A stretch of 64,000 nucleotides of DNA, from positions 1,369,001-1,433,000 of the forward strand of contig NC_092680.1 in the NCBI RefSeq assembly GCF_964355755.1, read 5' to 3'. The stretch is from Antedon mediterranea. Lineage: Eukaryota; Echinodermata; Crinoidea; Comatulida; Antedonidae. Made by a program: the position numbers and the translations under genes. The notes beneath the pieces were generated by a model. That model was not told where the DNA came from and ran no database searches. It worked only from the letters and a program-made list of their open reading frames with translations. Below, one piece after another: positions 1 to 14,897 of this stretch. The stretch's first letter is position 1; each line of letters begins with the position of its first letter.

Positions 1-2374
<2,374 letters not shown>

Positions 2375-2414
2375 ATTATTGTTTCCAATTGACATTGCCT
2401 TAACAAAAAAAAAT

Positions 2415-3947
2415 ATGAACTACAAATGTGAACATTGTGGAGAGAAATTTGAATTAAATGCTTTAAAAGAGCATTTAGGAATACATATACAGAGCAAAGA
2501 GTTACAATGTCAACACTGTGAAGAGACATTTTTTGAAGAAGATGATTTTGAGCGGCATTGCCAGACACACACAACATGTTTAGACCAGGCAACCTTTCAA
2601 TGCAGATATTGTGCAAAGGAATTCCATTGCAATGACATTCTGAAAGAGCATTTAAAAACACACACTAAAGATGTGCCTGGTGAATATGAATGTGAACATT
2701 GTGGGAAGAAATTCAAAAGAAGTGGGCATTTGAAAGGCCATTTGAGAATACACACAGGAGAGAAACCATATGAATGTGAACATTGTGGGAAGAAATTTAT
2801 TCAAAGTGGTGATCTGAAAACACATGTAAGAATACACACAGGAGAGACACCGTATGAATGTGAACATTGTGGGAAGAAATTTAGAAGAAGTGGGCATTTG
2901 AAAATCCATTTGAAAATACACACAGGAGAGACACCATTTGAATGTGAACATTGTGGGAAGAAATTTATTCGAAGTGGTGATCTGAAAATACATGTAAGAA
3001 TACACACAGGAGAGACACCGTATGAATGTGAACATTGTGGGAAGAAATTTAATCGAAGTGGGAATTTGAAAACACATATAAGAATACACACAGGAGAGAC
3101 ACCGTATGAATGTAAACATTGTGGAAAGAAATTTATAAGAAGTGGGCATTTGAAAATCCATTTGAGAATACACACAGGAGAGACGTTGTATGAATGTGAA
3201 TATTGTGGGAAGAAATTTATTCGAAGTGATGTTCTGCAAACACATATAAGAATACACACACAAGAGACTCCATATAAATGTGAACATTGCGGGAAGAAAT
3301 TTAAGGAAAATGGCAATTTGACAAAACATTTAATAATACACACAAAAGAGAGACCATATGAATGTGAACATTGTGGGAAACAATTTAAAAGAAGTGAACA
3401 TTTGAAAACACATTTGAGAATACACACAGGAGAGAAACCATATGAATGTGAACATTGCGGGAAGAAATTTCTTCGAAGTGGTGATCAGAAAGCACATATA
3501 AGAACACACACAGGAGAAACACCGTTTGAATGTGAACATTGCGGGAAGAAATTTAAACAAAGTGGGTCTTTAAAAAGACATTTGAAAATACACACAAAAG
3601 AGACACCATATGAATGTGGACAATTTGGGAAAAAATTTATAAGTAGTGGGGATTTGAAAAGCCATTTGCGAATACACACAGGAGAGACGCTGTATGAATG
3701 TGAACATTGTGGGAAGAAATTTAAACAAAAAAGGAGTTTGACTGAACATTTGAGAATACACACAGGAGAGAGACCATATGAATGTGAACATTGCGGGAAG
3801 AAATTTAAACAAAAAGGGAGTTTGACTGAACATTTCAGAATACACACAGGAGAGACACCATATGAATGTGGACAATGTGGACAAACATTTATTCGAAGTG
3901 GGTATTTGAAAACACATTTGAGAATACACACAGGAGAGACATCATAG
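2415..3947 (+). CDS. C2H2 zinc-finger protein, unit 2
   Basis: About 18 C2H2 fingers. The start ATG at 2415 ([20 protein letters not shown]) is chosen because units 3-5 share exactly this beginning, a short distance after a conserved 3' splice site; an in-frame ATG at 2379 is not conserved. The N-terminal part is distinct: a first finger [12 protein letters not shown], then two irregular fingers ([17 protein letters not shown] and [12 protein letters not shown]), then the regular array. One internal finger has lost its second Cys (CGQFG). The frame ends at a TAG (3945-3947) at a place where all neighbours read CCATATGAA, so this looks like a nonsense mutation in a longer array. Probable transcription factor; no effector domain (KRAB, BTB, SCAN) is visible. 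Confidence 0.85.
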   Translation: MNYKCEHCGEKFELNALKEHLGIHIQSKELQCQHCEETFFEEDDFERHCQTHTTCLDQATFQCRYCAKEFHCNDILKEHLKTHTKDVPGEYECEHCGKKFKRSGHLKGHLRIHTGEKPYECEHCGKKFIQSGDLKTHVRIHTGETPYECEHCGKKFRRSGHLKIHLKIHTGETPFECEHCGKKFIRSGDLKIHVRIHTGETPYECEHCGKKFNRSGNLKTHIRIHTGETPYECKHCGKKFIRSGHLKIHLRIHTGETLYECEYCGKKFIRSDVLQTHIRIHTQETPYKCEHCGKKFKENGNLTKHLIIHTKERPYECEHCGKQFKRSEHLKTHLRIHTGEKPYECEHCGKKFLRSGDQKAHIRTHTGETPFECEHCGKKFKQSGSLKRHLKIHTKETPYECGQFGKKFISSGDLKSHLRIHTGETLYECEHCGKKFKQKRSLTEHLRIHTGERPYECEHCGKKFKQKGSLTEHFRIHTGETPYECGQCGQTFIRSGYLKTHLRIHTGETS

Positions 3948-4755
3948 GAATATGAACATTGCGGGAAGAAATTTAGACAAAATGGGTCTTTAGAAAGCCA
4001 TTTGAGAATACACACAGGAGAGAAACCATATGAATGTGTACATTGTGGGAAGAAATTTAAGCAAAAAGGCCATTTGACAGAACATTTGAGAATACACACA
4101 GGAGAGACACCATATGAATGTGAACATTGTGAGTTAAAATTTAAGCAAAATGACCATTTGAAAACACATTTAAGAATACACACAGGAGAGAAACCATATG
4201 AATGTGTACATTGTGGGAAGAAATTTAAGCAAAAAGGCCATTTGACAGAACATTTGAGAATACACACAGGAGAGACACCATATGAATGTGAACATTGTGA
4301 GTTAAAATTTAAGCAAAATGACCATTTGAAAACACATTTAAGAATACACACAGGAGAGAAACCATATGAATGTGTACATTGTGGGAAGAAATTTAAGCAA
4401 AAAGGCCATTTGACAGAACATTTGAGAATACACACAGGAGAGAAACCATATGAATGTGAACATTGTGAGTTAAAATTTAAGCAAAATGACCATTTGAAAA
4501 CACATTTAAGAATACACACAGGAGAGACACCATATGAATTGCAGGAAGAAATGTAGAGAAATGGGGCATTTAAAAAAACAGTTGCGAATACACACAGGAG
4601 AAACACCGTTTGAATGTGAACATTGTGGGAAGAAATTTATTCATTTTAATGCATTTAGACATTTGAGGAAACAGAGAACAGAAACAGAAACTTGGCCTAT
4701 AAATGGATCATTTGTTGGAAGAAATTTAATAAAACTAAAAAGATATTTAAACTAA
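3948..4755 (+). pseudogene. downstream remainder of zinc-finger unit 2 after the premature TAG
   Basis: Directly in frame after the TAG, one damaged finger (a zinc Cys replaced by Tyr) and then seven fingers continue to about 4537. Three near-identical 168-bp copies of a two-finger module (KQKGHLTEH then KQNDHLKTH) lie at about 4020-4530, a recent tandem duplication. At about 4537 an 8-base deletion removes TGTGAACA and shifts the frame; the following frame keeps two more finger remnants and ends at 4755. Either a decayed 3' end or an allele-specific defect; readthrough of the TAG would add eight fingers. Confidence 0.7.
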
Positions 4756-4857
4756 AGGTTGAACAGGTGACAATCATTTTACTTTACTTGTACTGCAATA
4801 AGAGAGATAAATAAAAGTGGAATTTATAACTAACTAGAGGGTACTCCGAGAGTACAA

Positions 4858-5387
4858 ACCTCCGCCTACTGTAAAATTCACTTACATTAAATGTCCCCGG
4901 AAAATATATATATTTAAAAAAATTTTTTTTTTATTAGTTTTAAGTGTAAATAGGCTAACTGCACACTACAAAGTTGTGGATGAGAGTTTGGTGTAATGGT
5001 TATGTATCCAGCCTCTCACAGTTGAGATCGCTGGTTCAAGGCCCGCTGACGTTTTTTTTTTATTTCTTTTTTTTTGTGGACCTTGATCTTTGACCCTGAC
5101 CCTTCAAAATTTAACCACAATTATATAATGAGTCATTGATCATTGTGGCTAAGTTTGGTGAGAATCGGATAAAAACTAGGCAGTAAAATAGTTTTTTGTT
5201 AGTTGTGACCTTGACCTATGACCTTTTCCTCTCAAATTCGAACTCGTCCGAGCTTTTGGGGTACAGATCATTGTGGCCAAATTTGGTGAGAATCGGATGA
5301 AAACTGTGGTCTCCAGGCTGTTCACAGACACACACAAACACGCACACAAACATACAGGGGTGAAAATATAACCTCCTTGGCGGAGGT
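4858..5387. mobile_element. tRNA-derived SINE/MITE-like element
   Basis: Ends are a 9-bp inverted repeat (ACCTCCGCC at 4858-4866, GGCGGAGGT at 5379-5387). Inside, 4986-5051 resembles a tRNA gene with an A box (TGGTGTAATGG) and a B box (GGTTCAAGGCC). It is followed by a T-rich run and by two related stretches with AAGTTTGGTGAGAATCGGAT, each preceded by TGACCT-type repeats. This composite layout is familiar from marine invertebrate repeats; family name not assigned. Confidence 0.65.
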
Positions 5388-5940
5388 AATAATATCAATA
5401 TTACGTGTTGTTTTGTTTAATTCGTCCTTGTTGCTAATGTTATTATTATCCAATGATTATTTTAAGGTTATTATCCAGAGATAATAAAATATTTTAATGT
5501 CAGAAAAACAGATATTGCATCTGAATCCCTTGATGGTCATTTTAAGACAATTTTTTTTAAATGATCTATAAAATGTATACTTTTGCTGTGGTTATTGAGA
5601 TGTTGATTGAATTTTAGTATTTATCTTGTCCATCTGCTGGAGTTCATAGATTGCAATTAACTATGCAACTGAAGCATAAACCAATTAGAGATTGGCAGCC
5701 AGAAAGGCAACTGATGTTTGTCGCAAGAAATGATACCTGTAAAAGAAAATTAAAAACATGATGGTATAATGATATGAAAAAAACGCTAATTTAGAAGTGT
5801 AATTTTTTGTTTTTTTAATAGGATAAAATACTGATGAGGATCGTGAAGCCCGGTCGTATCCACGATTTTGAAATAAGAACTGACAACTGTGTATACACTA
5901 TTCATGTGTTCTCAATTCTTTATTGAAAAATTCTAACCTA
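5388..5940. other. spacer, nothing recognised
   Basis: A+T-rich sequence with no coding signal, no splice-bounded exon and no repeat I can name. Confidence 0.5.
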
Positions 5941-7290
5941 TATTATTATTATTATTATTATTTATTGCCAAAAACCAGTTACAAACAAACAAAACACAGA
6001 AACTAAGGGAGTAGGCAGGAACCTAAAAGTGAACCTAATCACTATAACAAGAGTTCAGGTTCCGTACTCCCAAAAGTAACAACAATGATATAAAATAAAC
6101 TATATAAAAATATTTAAAAAACAAATAGACGAATCAACAGTGTCAATATAAAATAAACGGATAAAATACATAATAGTCGATTCAACAAAGTCAATATAAA
6201 ACATGTGATTTAAGTGAATTTAAAAATATTTGAAAACTGTCTAAAATTAAAGAATTTTTAATCATTTCCGGTAATTCTTCCCACAACCTAGGGAATATAT
6301 TAATAGCGGAATGATGAAGACAATTGGTTCGAGCATAGTGATGAATGAACTTAAATGTATCAAGGTGACGGCCATTAACAACTATAGATTGACGAACACT
6401 ACTACAATCAACCGTTCCAATAAGTGATTTACAAACAAAGGATAACAGAAGATAATTTCTTCGATTAGATAGTGTAGGCCAATTTAGCTTAGTGAGACGT
6501 TCCTCGTATTCCATTTCACCTCTTGTTTGTTTAAGGACAAGCCTAGTAGCCCTTCGCTGGACTGCCTCGATACGTTCTGTAAGTTTTTTGGTTCGAGGCA
6601 ACCACGCTGGGACACCATATTCAAGGATGGGGACAATGAGAGCTTTATAGAGTGAGAAAATAGCTGAAGGGGATGATCCTCCTGCAATACTAGTAATAAA
6701 ACCCAAAATTCGATTTGAACGAGAAATAATTAAGTTTACATGGTCATCCCAAGTAAGTTCACTATTAATCGTGACCCCCAGATGACAATGACTAGATACG
6801 GATTTAATAGGCAAGTCATTTATACGATAAACAGGTCTATACTCTTTCCTTGATCTTGTAATGTGGAGAACCTTGGTTTTATTTAAGTTAAGCTCCATTT
6901 CATTTAGATCACACCAAGAGGAAAGCCTGATCAGATCACACTGAAGAACAACTTCATCGTCTACAGTAAATATATTTCTATAAATTATCGTGTCATCGGC
7001 AAACAATGCACATGGAGAAATAATAGATGAGGGAAGGTCATTTATAAATAAGTTAAAAATAAGGGGTCCAAGTACGCTGCCCTGTGGTATGCCAGAGGTA
7101 ACTGGGGATGATGGGCTAATGGATCCTTGATACAAGACTCTTTGGGAACGTCCCAATAGAAATGACTTGATCCATTTCCAGACATTGCCTCTGATATTAA
7201 AGTGGCTAGCCAGCTTATTTAAAATAATATGGTGAGGCAGTTTATCAAACGCTTTGTCGAGAAAGATAACATCAATTCTGGGGGCTTTAT
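5941..7290 (-). mobile_element. 5'-truncated non-LTR retrotransposon (LINE)
   Basis: Minus-strand reverse-transcriptase fragment plus 3' tail. The 3' end carries a TAA-type microsatellite tail (5941-5963 on the plus strand), typical of several LINE clades, and the 5' side breaks off at a poly-T/TTA tract near 7285-7325. Insertion direction is opposite to the zinc-finger genes. Confidence 0.8.
6191..7285 (-). pseudogene. LINE reverse transcriptase, C-terminal part (CR1/jockey-like)
   Basis: Continuous reading frame of about 365 codons without a true start, because the element is 5'-truncated. It opens with the RT motif FLDKAFDKLPHH (normally DxSKAFDxVxH), then SGIPQGSVLGPLIFNLFIND, then the catalytic FADDT motif, and continues into the thumb/C-terminal region (LGVTINSELTWDDH, ILEYGVPAW, FPRLWEELPE). 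The order and these sequences are typical of non-LTR retrotransposons of the CR1/jockey/I group; clade not resolved. The frame is intact to its stop at 6191, so the insertion is fairly young, but the N-terminal endonuclease and first RT motifs are missing, so it cannot move by itself. Confidence 0.85.
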
Positions 7291-8222
7291 TATTATTTTT
7301 TTTTTTTTATTATTTATTATTATTTACAGATTCTACAATACATAGGCCAAAATAATATTAATATTTTTGTTATGTTTGTCGACATTAACCAGTCTAAACT
7401 GGGCTCTTAAACTGTATATTTAAAATTCTTTTGACAAAAATAAAATGTTGTTATTAGTGTGGTACACCCTCATTTTTATATGTATTGGTTTCATTTAGGT
7501 TAAAACAGAAGATAGTTGTCATGTGATAACTAATTAGGGCTAGTACCTAACCACCAGGAAACTGAATACCCAGTATTTTACCAGCCCGTAAATTGGAACG
7601 ACGTAAATTACTCTAGCACCTTTCTCCCCTTGCTCCCCTTGCTCCTTGGCGGCTCCGTCACCATGCCTAATGTTGAGCCCCTCACCACCCTTAAAATTGT
7701 CCTATATCCGCCCTTGTAATAAATAAATACCTCGAGGTAATTGCTGAAATGATTAGTTCTGTACTGCTATTCGCTTCAGATCAGGAGGCAGTAACGGCGT
7801 TCCATACTTTCATCTTCCTTCTCGATCCTCGTGCGCGCTCGATTCATCCTCTCCTGATCCTCCTCTCAGATCTCCTACTACCTCTACCACGCAAAGCCAC
7901 CGTTGTACCACCACAACCGAACCCGGGCTATATTATCACCATAAAAAAAATTTGAAGATCTTTATTAATATTAGCTTGAATGTGTATATTCCGTCTTCCG
8001 GTTTCGTGAGTTTGAAGCTTTAACTGTTGTTTAATTGTCAAAAGTAAGATGAAATATTTTTAATTTACACGTAGGCCTAGGCCTAGGTAATACTATTAGG
8101 CAGGCTAGGCCTAGCCTGCCTAACTAGGCCTAGCTAGGGCCTAGGCCTAGTTACTAACTAAGTTAAGATATATTATTATGGCTAGTCTAAACTCTAGCCT
8201 AGGCGTGTTATGAGGGATGAGG
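7291..8222. other. spacer with AGGCCTAG-rich tract
   Basis: No gene recognised. 8070-8160 is a cluster of overlapping palindromic AGGCCTAG/CTAGCC words like those at 20.7, 15.1, 38.3 and 38.9 kb. 7600-7720 has a C-rich, unassigned segment. Confidence 0.4.
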
Positions 8223-8230
8223 AATGTGAG

Positions 8231-10374
8231 GGTTTACGATGAAATCGGTCGCGTCTGAAATCGGTCGCGATAAAATCAACTTCCGGTATTTTGTATGGCG
8301 CGCCGCTAGAGCTATACTTTTGATGATATCGGTCGCGTTTGAAATCGGTCGCGCTATTTTGAATGGATCGAGCGGGATGCATGCTAGAGCGGAATATACA
8401 TTTTTCGTTTATATAGATTTAATTGATATTTTTTAGGAACTAGATTATTTATGTAGATATTTTTTACTTGGTAATATTTATTATCAATCATTAAATTAAT
8501 TTTTTTTTGTAGGCCTATTTCACAGGTCTCGGAGAAGGACTGTGTCTTTTCAAAATGGCCATTTCTAAACACGTTTAAATATTATATTAGGCATAATGTT
8601 ATATTAGGCATATAATAATTTACCTCTATTTATATGTACTGTAATTAATATATATATAGAGAATATACGTCTGTCGTGTCTTTTATTATGCAAACAATTA
8701 CGTATGGTTTTAGGATATTAATAAAATATATAGATAATATGCCGTTATAAATCAATCTACCGGCCTACAGTAGGACTATGATGTACAATGATAGATAAAG
8801 GTGAACACGATTCTCAAAGAGCTAGTAGGTAATCTGCACTGATATTTAAACATTTAGGCCTAGATTTACTAAACGGCGTATGAATGCGAGACACTGAGTT
8901 GCACTTAATTATTTACATTAAATGATTATTATAAATGAAGAAATAAAAGATATTCAAATTAAAATCTATAGTATCGCCGACGTATTTACGTAAATTATAT
9001 ATAAATCATACTGTCAAATTATAGAAACAGTACTTTATTCGGAATTATTATGGATCATAGCAAGCCTGTGAGCTACAGCGACTTTAATTGCTTTTGCTTA
9101 TCCTTGCCTCCTTAGATTTCAATTCCAGGTGTCTTGATTTTGTTACCTACGTTTTAAATGTATTTCGATTTTAAAGGCTAAATAAAGAATGAATGAATGA
9201 ATGAACATGATCTCATAATCGCATCGAGCATCTATAGCTCATTGAATCGTTTCACAAAAACACGTGCAGGAGGCCTATAGACGTTTCAAACGTATGGTTA
9301 TTAGTAATAGACGTCATCTTTATCTCGCCATGGACAACGACCGTACGTGTTTTGTCCATGAGTTGACATACTAACAAGTGCGTGTTTTTTAAAAAGGGGA
9401 AACCCCGTCAGCAAAATAACGTATTGTTAGAGGAAACAGCTTCACGATCATAGAAGGCGCATCTCCGTCGATATGGCTTATTCGGGGGTTTATTTCAGTA
9501 ACTCGCCCTTTTAACCATCCGCATATAATGATCATTTTACTAAAAACTATTTTAAACATTAGAAATAAAATATACACGTGATTTGCCTCAACAATAATCA
9601 TTACACTTAATATTATCCTACATAACGGATAGAAATAAAAATAAGGTGATCGAATAGTATGTTGTTAACGACATGGATATGATATAATCTGTATAAAAAT
9701 GGATACGCTGGCTTTACGGGCTATATTGTAAAAATTATTGTTTTTAAATAAATTGTTCTCTTTTACGTAATTGTTTGCATAATAAAAGACACGACAGACG
9801 TATATTCTCTATATAATATATTAATTACAGTACATATAAATAGAGGTATTTTATTTTTATTTTTATTTCTTTATTCTGATATAAAATCAATAGGATAAAA
9901 ACACAAAAAAGTACCGAGACGGCAAACTTATTTCCATTGTGGTCCTAAATTTCCATTGTGGTCCTAGGTAAATTATTATATGCCTAATATAACATTATGC
10001 CTAATATAATATTTAAACGTGTTTAGAAATGGCCATTTTGAAAAGACACAGTCCTTCTCCAAGACCTGTGAAATACAAAAAAAAAATTAATTTAATGATT
10101 GATAATAAATATTTATTAACCAAGTAAAAAATATCCACATAAATAATCTAGTTCCTAAAAAATATCAATTAACTATATAAACGAAAAATGTATATCCCGC
10201 TCTAGCATGCATCCCGCTCGATCCATACAAAATAGCGCGACCGATTTCAAACGCGACCGATTTCAAACGCGACCGATATCATCAAAGGTACAGCTCTAGC
10301 GGCGCGCCATACAAAATACCGGAAGTTGATTTTATCGCGACCGATTTCAAACGCGACCGATTTCATCTGACACC
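8231..10374. mobile_element. long-inverted-repeat (foldback) DNA transposon with 8-bp TSD
   Basis: The flanks 8223-8230 and 10375-10382 are the same 8 bases, AATGTGAG. The element begins GGTTTACGATGAAATCGG and its other end, read on the minus strand, begins GGTGTCAGATGAAATCGG. The inverted arms run about 8231-8704 and 9767-10374 and match closely along their length; the right arm has an extra segment of about 120 bp (9846-9968). Subterminal copies of GAAATCGGTCGCG sit near each end and may be transposase-binding repeats. The central 1.06 kb has no recognisable transposase, so it is non-autonomous. Eight-base duplications suggest hAT, P or Merlin-type transposases; the termini do not decide. 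Confidence 0.8.
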
Positions 10375-10382
10375 AATGTGAG

Positions 10383-12152
10383 TAAGCAAACAAGAAGTCG
10401 TTTCGCCCTTGGCTTCTTAGTATTTTATTTAATACTGATACTAGTGAAACAATCAGGGAAGAATTTCGCCAGTGTAGCATAGCAAAAAGATGATACAAAA
10501 CAACCTTATTGCTACACATTTCTAAAATTGTGTATCAAAAAATACAATACAAAACTATGTTTCTTGACTCCAAAATCAGTTTGATTAGCATATATTGCTA
10601 AACAAAATTTTAAAATGAAATTTTTCCCTGACAATGCTTACAATACATATTGCAAAGCCAAGGCCGGTCATGCGCAGCCGCGCCCGTGTGAAAATTGTAA
10701 AAGTTACAGGTTTTGATGCTTCAACCCCAGCCTAGGACATGTTTTCGCTGATATCTTAATCTAGGCTTTACACTATAAAAGACAAACATTAAATTTAATT
10801 GTTTTTATATTAAAATTTAGTTTTACTTACACTTGTTATTTTGAAATATCAGACTTTAAAAGAGTACAAAAACATCGTCACGTTGTAAAAAATCAAGAAT
10901 CGTCAGCGCGTACGTATTTTTTCACAAACAATGATGACGTAATTTATGAACTATTTAATGTTAATTTGTACCCCCTTCTTCTTGTTTTACCACAGCTTAG
11001 TTTGAGATAAATATCTATTGCAGTATACAGTAAATCCTGTTGTAATCATATCTATTCTGCTTTTTTCAATGTAATAGTCTAGTGCATTGTTTGTACTGTA
11101 GCAACATGGTTAGCTATGCAGGTACAGTACTTGACAAAATTGACATTATTTGACGAAACTGTGTTAGGGAAATTAGCAGTCATAACGGTACGTCCATCTA
11201 GAAAGTGTCGGACGCGTCCAAAAATTGGACGTATTCATAACGCATTCTTGATGAATTCTTGATGCATTGGGGGGTAGTTCTGATGGGTACTGTATGCATA
11301 TGTGGCATACTGTATCCATTAATTTTTTTGTAAATTTTATAAGGAAAATACAATATTATTTGGCTTCTTTGTATAGATTAGTTATAACTTATAGTATACA
11401 GTACAGTATATCAATAATACTGTATTTTGCTTAATTTGGCAGACTTGATTTCTATAATTAAGAGAAAATTGCTTGAGCCTTGTACTCAATTAAGATGTTA
11501 GTTGTGATTAATGATGAATATAAGCGTTATGATCTGCTCTGTGCTGTGTTTCAAACCAACAGACAACATTTTGTGATTGACCGATCTATGTTGGTATCAA
11601 ATAATTATTTAAAAAGAATGTTTTATCCATGAAATTTTGGTCTAGCAGTTGTAGACTTTATCAGCGGAATAACCGGTTTCCCGCGGTGTAGACTTGAACT
11701 TAGCCAATGATGTCAGAACCGGATCATGAACATTAGAATGTTTGAAAAAGCTCCCATCCTTGTTGTGAGTTGGTTTTAGTGCCCTGATATTCCTTCATTT
11801 TACACTCTTTCTCAAACCAGCGTGTTTCCATCTTCACTTTATCCATGTTGATTGAATGATTCGAATATGAATACTGTATGTTGGGATACTTCAGATGAAG
11901 AGGGCTTGGACGTCTGTATAAAAAAATTCTTTCCTTTTTTTCATTCTTTTCGATTTGCAGTACAGTATGTCTTGTTATAAAAAGTTAAATAAGTACAGTA
12001 TTTGATGACTTGTACTTAATTGTATTTTTTTAATAGAAAATATCAAACAAAATACATTGCCTGTGGCGAGTGGACTTCTTTCTATTCATGTCTACAGTAC
12101 AGAAAATTTGTACAGCCATCATTTAAACTACATGTATTAATTATTATTTCAG
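10383..12152. other. spacer upstream of zinc-finger unit 3
   Basis: A+T-rich, no exon recognised. A 3' splice site (ATTATTTCAG) ends at 12152, 48 bases before the unit-3 ATG, equivalent to the acceptors before the other units. Confidence 0.45.
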
Positions 12153-12199
12153 ATTATTTATTCTCTGTAAAGTGTAACTGATATTGCTTTAACAAAAAC

Positions 12200-13999
12200 A
12201 TGAAATACAAATGTGAACATTGTGGAGAGAAATTTGAATTAAATGCTTTAAAAGAGCATTTAGGAATACATATACAGAGCAAAGAGTTACAATGTCAACA
12301 CTCGCACACAAAATGGTTAGTTGAAGACCAGACAACCAATCAGTGCAGATATTTTGCAAAGGAATTCCACCATTGCAATGACATTTTGAAAGATCATTTA
12401 AAAACACAAACTAAAGATGTGCCTGGTGAATATTATGAATGTGGACATTGTGGGAACAAATATAAGCATCCTAGCACTTTGGTAGAACATTTAAGAGTGC
12501 ACACTGGCGAGAGACCATATGAATGTGAACATTGTGAGAAGAAATTTAAGAAAAAAGGGAGTTTGACAGAACATTTGAGAATACACACAGGAGAGACACC
12601 GTATGAATGTGAACATTGTGGGAAGAAATTTATTCGAAGTAGTGTTCTGAAAGCACATATAAGAATACACACAGGAGAGACACCATATGAATGTGAATAT
12701 TGTGGGAAGAAATTTATTCGAAATGATGATCTGAAAGTACATATAAGAATACACACTGGAGAGACACCATATGAATGTGAACATTGTGGGAAGAAATTTA
12801 TTCAAAGTGGGAATTTGAAAACACATGTAAGAATACACACAGGGGAGAGACCATATGAATGTGAACATTGTGGGAAGAAATTTAGGGAAAATGGCGTTTT
12901 GACAAAACATTTAAGAATACACACAGGAGACACACCATTTGAATGTGAACATTGTGGGACAAAATTTAAAAGAAGTTGGCATTTGAAAAGCCATTTGCGA
13001 TTACACACAGGAGAGACGTCGTATGAATGTGAACATTGTGGAAAGAAATTTAAAGGCAGTGGGCATTTGAAAACACATTTGAGAATACACACAGGAGAGA
13101 GACCATATGAATGTGAACCTTGCGGGAAGAAATTTAAGCAAAAAGGGAGTTTAACAGAACATTTGAGAATACACACAGGAGATACACCATATGAATGTGG
13201 ACAATGTGGGAAAAAATTTATTCGAAGTGGGTATTTGAAAACACATTTGAGAATACACACAGGAGAGACACCATATAAATGTGAACATTGCGGGAAGAAA
13301 TTTAAACAAAGTGGGTGTTTAAAAACACATTTGAGAATACACACAGGAGAGACACCATATGAATGTGAATATTGTGGGAAGAAATTTATTCGAAATGATG
13401 ATCTGAAAGTACATATAAGAATACACACTGGAGAGACACCATATGAATGTGAACATTGTGGGAAGAAATTTATTCGAAGTGGGTATTTGAAAACACATTT
13501 GAGAATACACACAGGAGAGACGCCATATAAATGTGAACATTGCGGGAAGAAATTTAATCAAAGTGGGTGTTTAAAAACACATTTGAGAATACACACAGGA
13601 GAGACACCATATGAATGTGAATATTGTGGGAAGAAATTTATTCGAAATGATGATCTGAAAGTACATATAAGAATACACACTGGAGAGACACCATATGAAT
13701 GTGAACATTGTGGGAAGAAATTTATTCGAAGTGGGAATTTGAAAACACATGTAAGAATACACACAGGGGAGAGACCATATGAATGTGAACATTGTGGGAA
13801 GAAATTTAAGAAAACTAGCACTTTGACGGAACATTTAAGAATACACACAGGAGAGACACCATATGAATGTGAACATTGCGGGAGAAAATTTAAACAAAAT
13901 GGGTCTTTAAAAAGACATTTGCGAATACACACAGGAGAGAAACCATATAAATGTGAGCATATGATTGTGGAAACAAATTTAAAAGAAGTGGGTATTTGA
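12200..13999 (+). CDS. C2H2 zinc-finger protein, unit 3
   Basis: Start [20 protein letters not shown], shared with units 2, 4 and 5. After the first finger comes a damaged second finger ([15 protein letters not shown], then CRYFAKEF, where key cysteines are lost), shared with unit 5. Eighteen regular fingers follow. A 252-bp three-finger module ([18 protein letters not shown], then KQSGCLKTH or NQSGCLKTH) is tandemly duplicated at about 13200-13700. Near 13960 GAGCATATGATTGTGG replaces GAACATTGTGG; the 4-base gain shifts the frame and the product ends after an unrelated LKEVGI tail at 13999. Probable nuclear DNA-binding protein; targets unknown. Confidence 0.83.
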   Translation: MKYKCEHCGEKFELNALKEHLGIHIQSKELQCQHSHTKWLVEDQTTNQCRYFAKEFHHCNDILKDHLKTQTKDVPGEYYECGHCGNKYKHPSTLVEHLRVHTGERPYECEHCEKKFKKKGSLTEHLRIHTGETPYECEHCGKKFIRSSVLKAHIRIHTGETPYECEYCGKKFIRNDDLKVHIRIHTGETPYECEHCGKKFIQSGNLKTHVRIHTGERPYECEHCGKKFRENGVLTKHLRIHTGDTPFECEHCGTKFKRSWHLKSHLRLHTGETSYECEHCGKKFKGSGHLKTHLRIHTGERPYECEPCGKKFKQKGSLTEHLRIHTGDTPYECGQCGKKFIRSGYLKTHLRIHTGETPYKCEHCGKKFKQSGCLKTHLRIHTGETPYECEYCGKKFIRNDDLKVHIRIHTGETPYECEHCGKKFIRSGYLKTHLRIHTGETPYKCEHCGKKFNQSGCLKTHLRIHTGETPYECEYCGKKFIRNDDLKVHIRIHTGETPYECEHCGKKFIRSGNLKTHVRIHTGERPYECEHCGKKFKKTSTLTEHLRIHTGETPYECEHCGRKFKQNGSLKRHLRIHTGEKPYKCEHMIVETNLKEVGI

Positions 14000-14205
14000 A
14001 AATCCATTTCAGAATACACACAGGAGAGACACCATATGAATGTGAACATTGTGGAACGAAATATAAACAAACTTGGTCGTGGGAAAGACATTTGGGAATA
14101 CACAAAGGAGAGAAACCATATGAATGTGAACATTGTAGGAAAAAATTTAAGCAAAATGACCATTTGACAGAACATTTGAGAATACACACAGGAGAGACAC
14201 CATAA
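14000..14205 (+). pseudogene. frameshifted 3' tail of zinc-finger unit 3
   Basis: The frame displaced by the 4-base insertion continues from 13996 through two to three more fingers ([31 protein letters not shown]) and ends at the conserved CCATAA (14200-14205). One small indel separates it from the main frame, so the ancestral protein probably ended here. Confidence 0.7.
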
Positions 14206-14893
14206 TGGGAAACAAATTTAACAATGATCATTTGAGAAAGTACAGTACAAACAGTTTACAGTGGTCATGTTGTGGGAAGACATTTTTTACATTAAACAAT
14301 AAAGCACTTTTTAAAAAAGTGGATATAAAAAAGCACCCAAGGTTTGAACAATCTTTAAAAGTTTAAATAGCCAAAAAATAGATATAATAGTGTAGTACCA
14401 CTGTACAGGTTGTGTGAATAAACTAAAATAAGTTTATAAAATAAGTTGCCAGAAACTATTGGACATTTTTTTTGTCATATTTTGTCGTATTTTTTATTAA
14501 CACATAAGACATAAGACATACTTATTAACTGCAAAGAAGAAATTACAGGAGCTTGAAAAACAACAAGGTAAAACATATACACACAAAAAAAGATCAGACC
14601 ACCCCACAAGTTATCTTTTATGATCTTCATTTAAGAAAGACACACCTGAGTGTTTGATGAGGAACAGTATAAGCCGACCTAACTGCCATGGGATTTACTA
14701 ATTACATTATAATTATGAATTGATGCGTTCCAAACCATCGGCCTACGTGATAAGATGTGCTGTTAATAAGTCATTGACACTTTATATGTGCCGATAAATT
14801 TTGTATTTTATTTTGTTTAAAAAAAATTATGTATAAATAAAAACTAAACTAAATTATTATCATTTCAGATTATTGTTTGTAATTGACATTGCC
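14206..14893. other. spacer between units 3 and 4 with a small insertion
   Basis: Homologous to 1878-2374 and 16997-17508 (decayed finger, then spacer, then 3' splice site ending at 14868). Compared with the equivalent place at 17294, about 145 bp (roughly 14503-14650, starting TAAGACATAAGACATA) is inserted here; nature unknown. Confidence 0.5.
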
Positions 14894-14897
14894 TTAA

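Noticed and set aside
3485-4606. Cys-rich minus-strand frames antisense to all zinc-finger units
   Set aside because: Mirror of the finger codon pattern; they appear wherever fingers occur and carry no domain.
4986-5051. Functional tRNA gene
   Set aside because: A and B boxes are present but no convincing acceptor stem or anticodon arm, and it is embedded in a SINE-like repeat.
9389-9601. 70-residue minus-strand frame inside the foldback element
   Set aside because: Too short and without transposase motifs.
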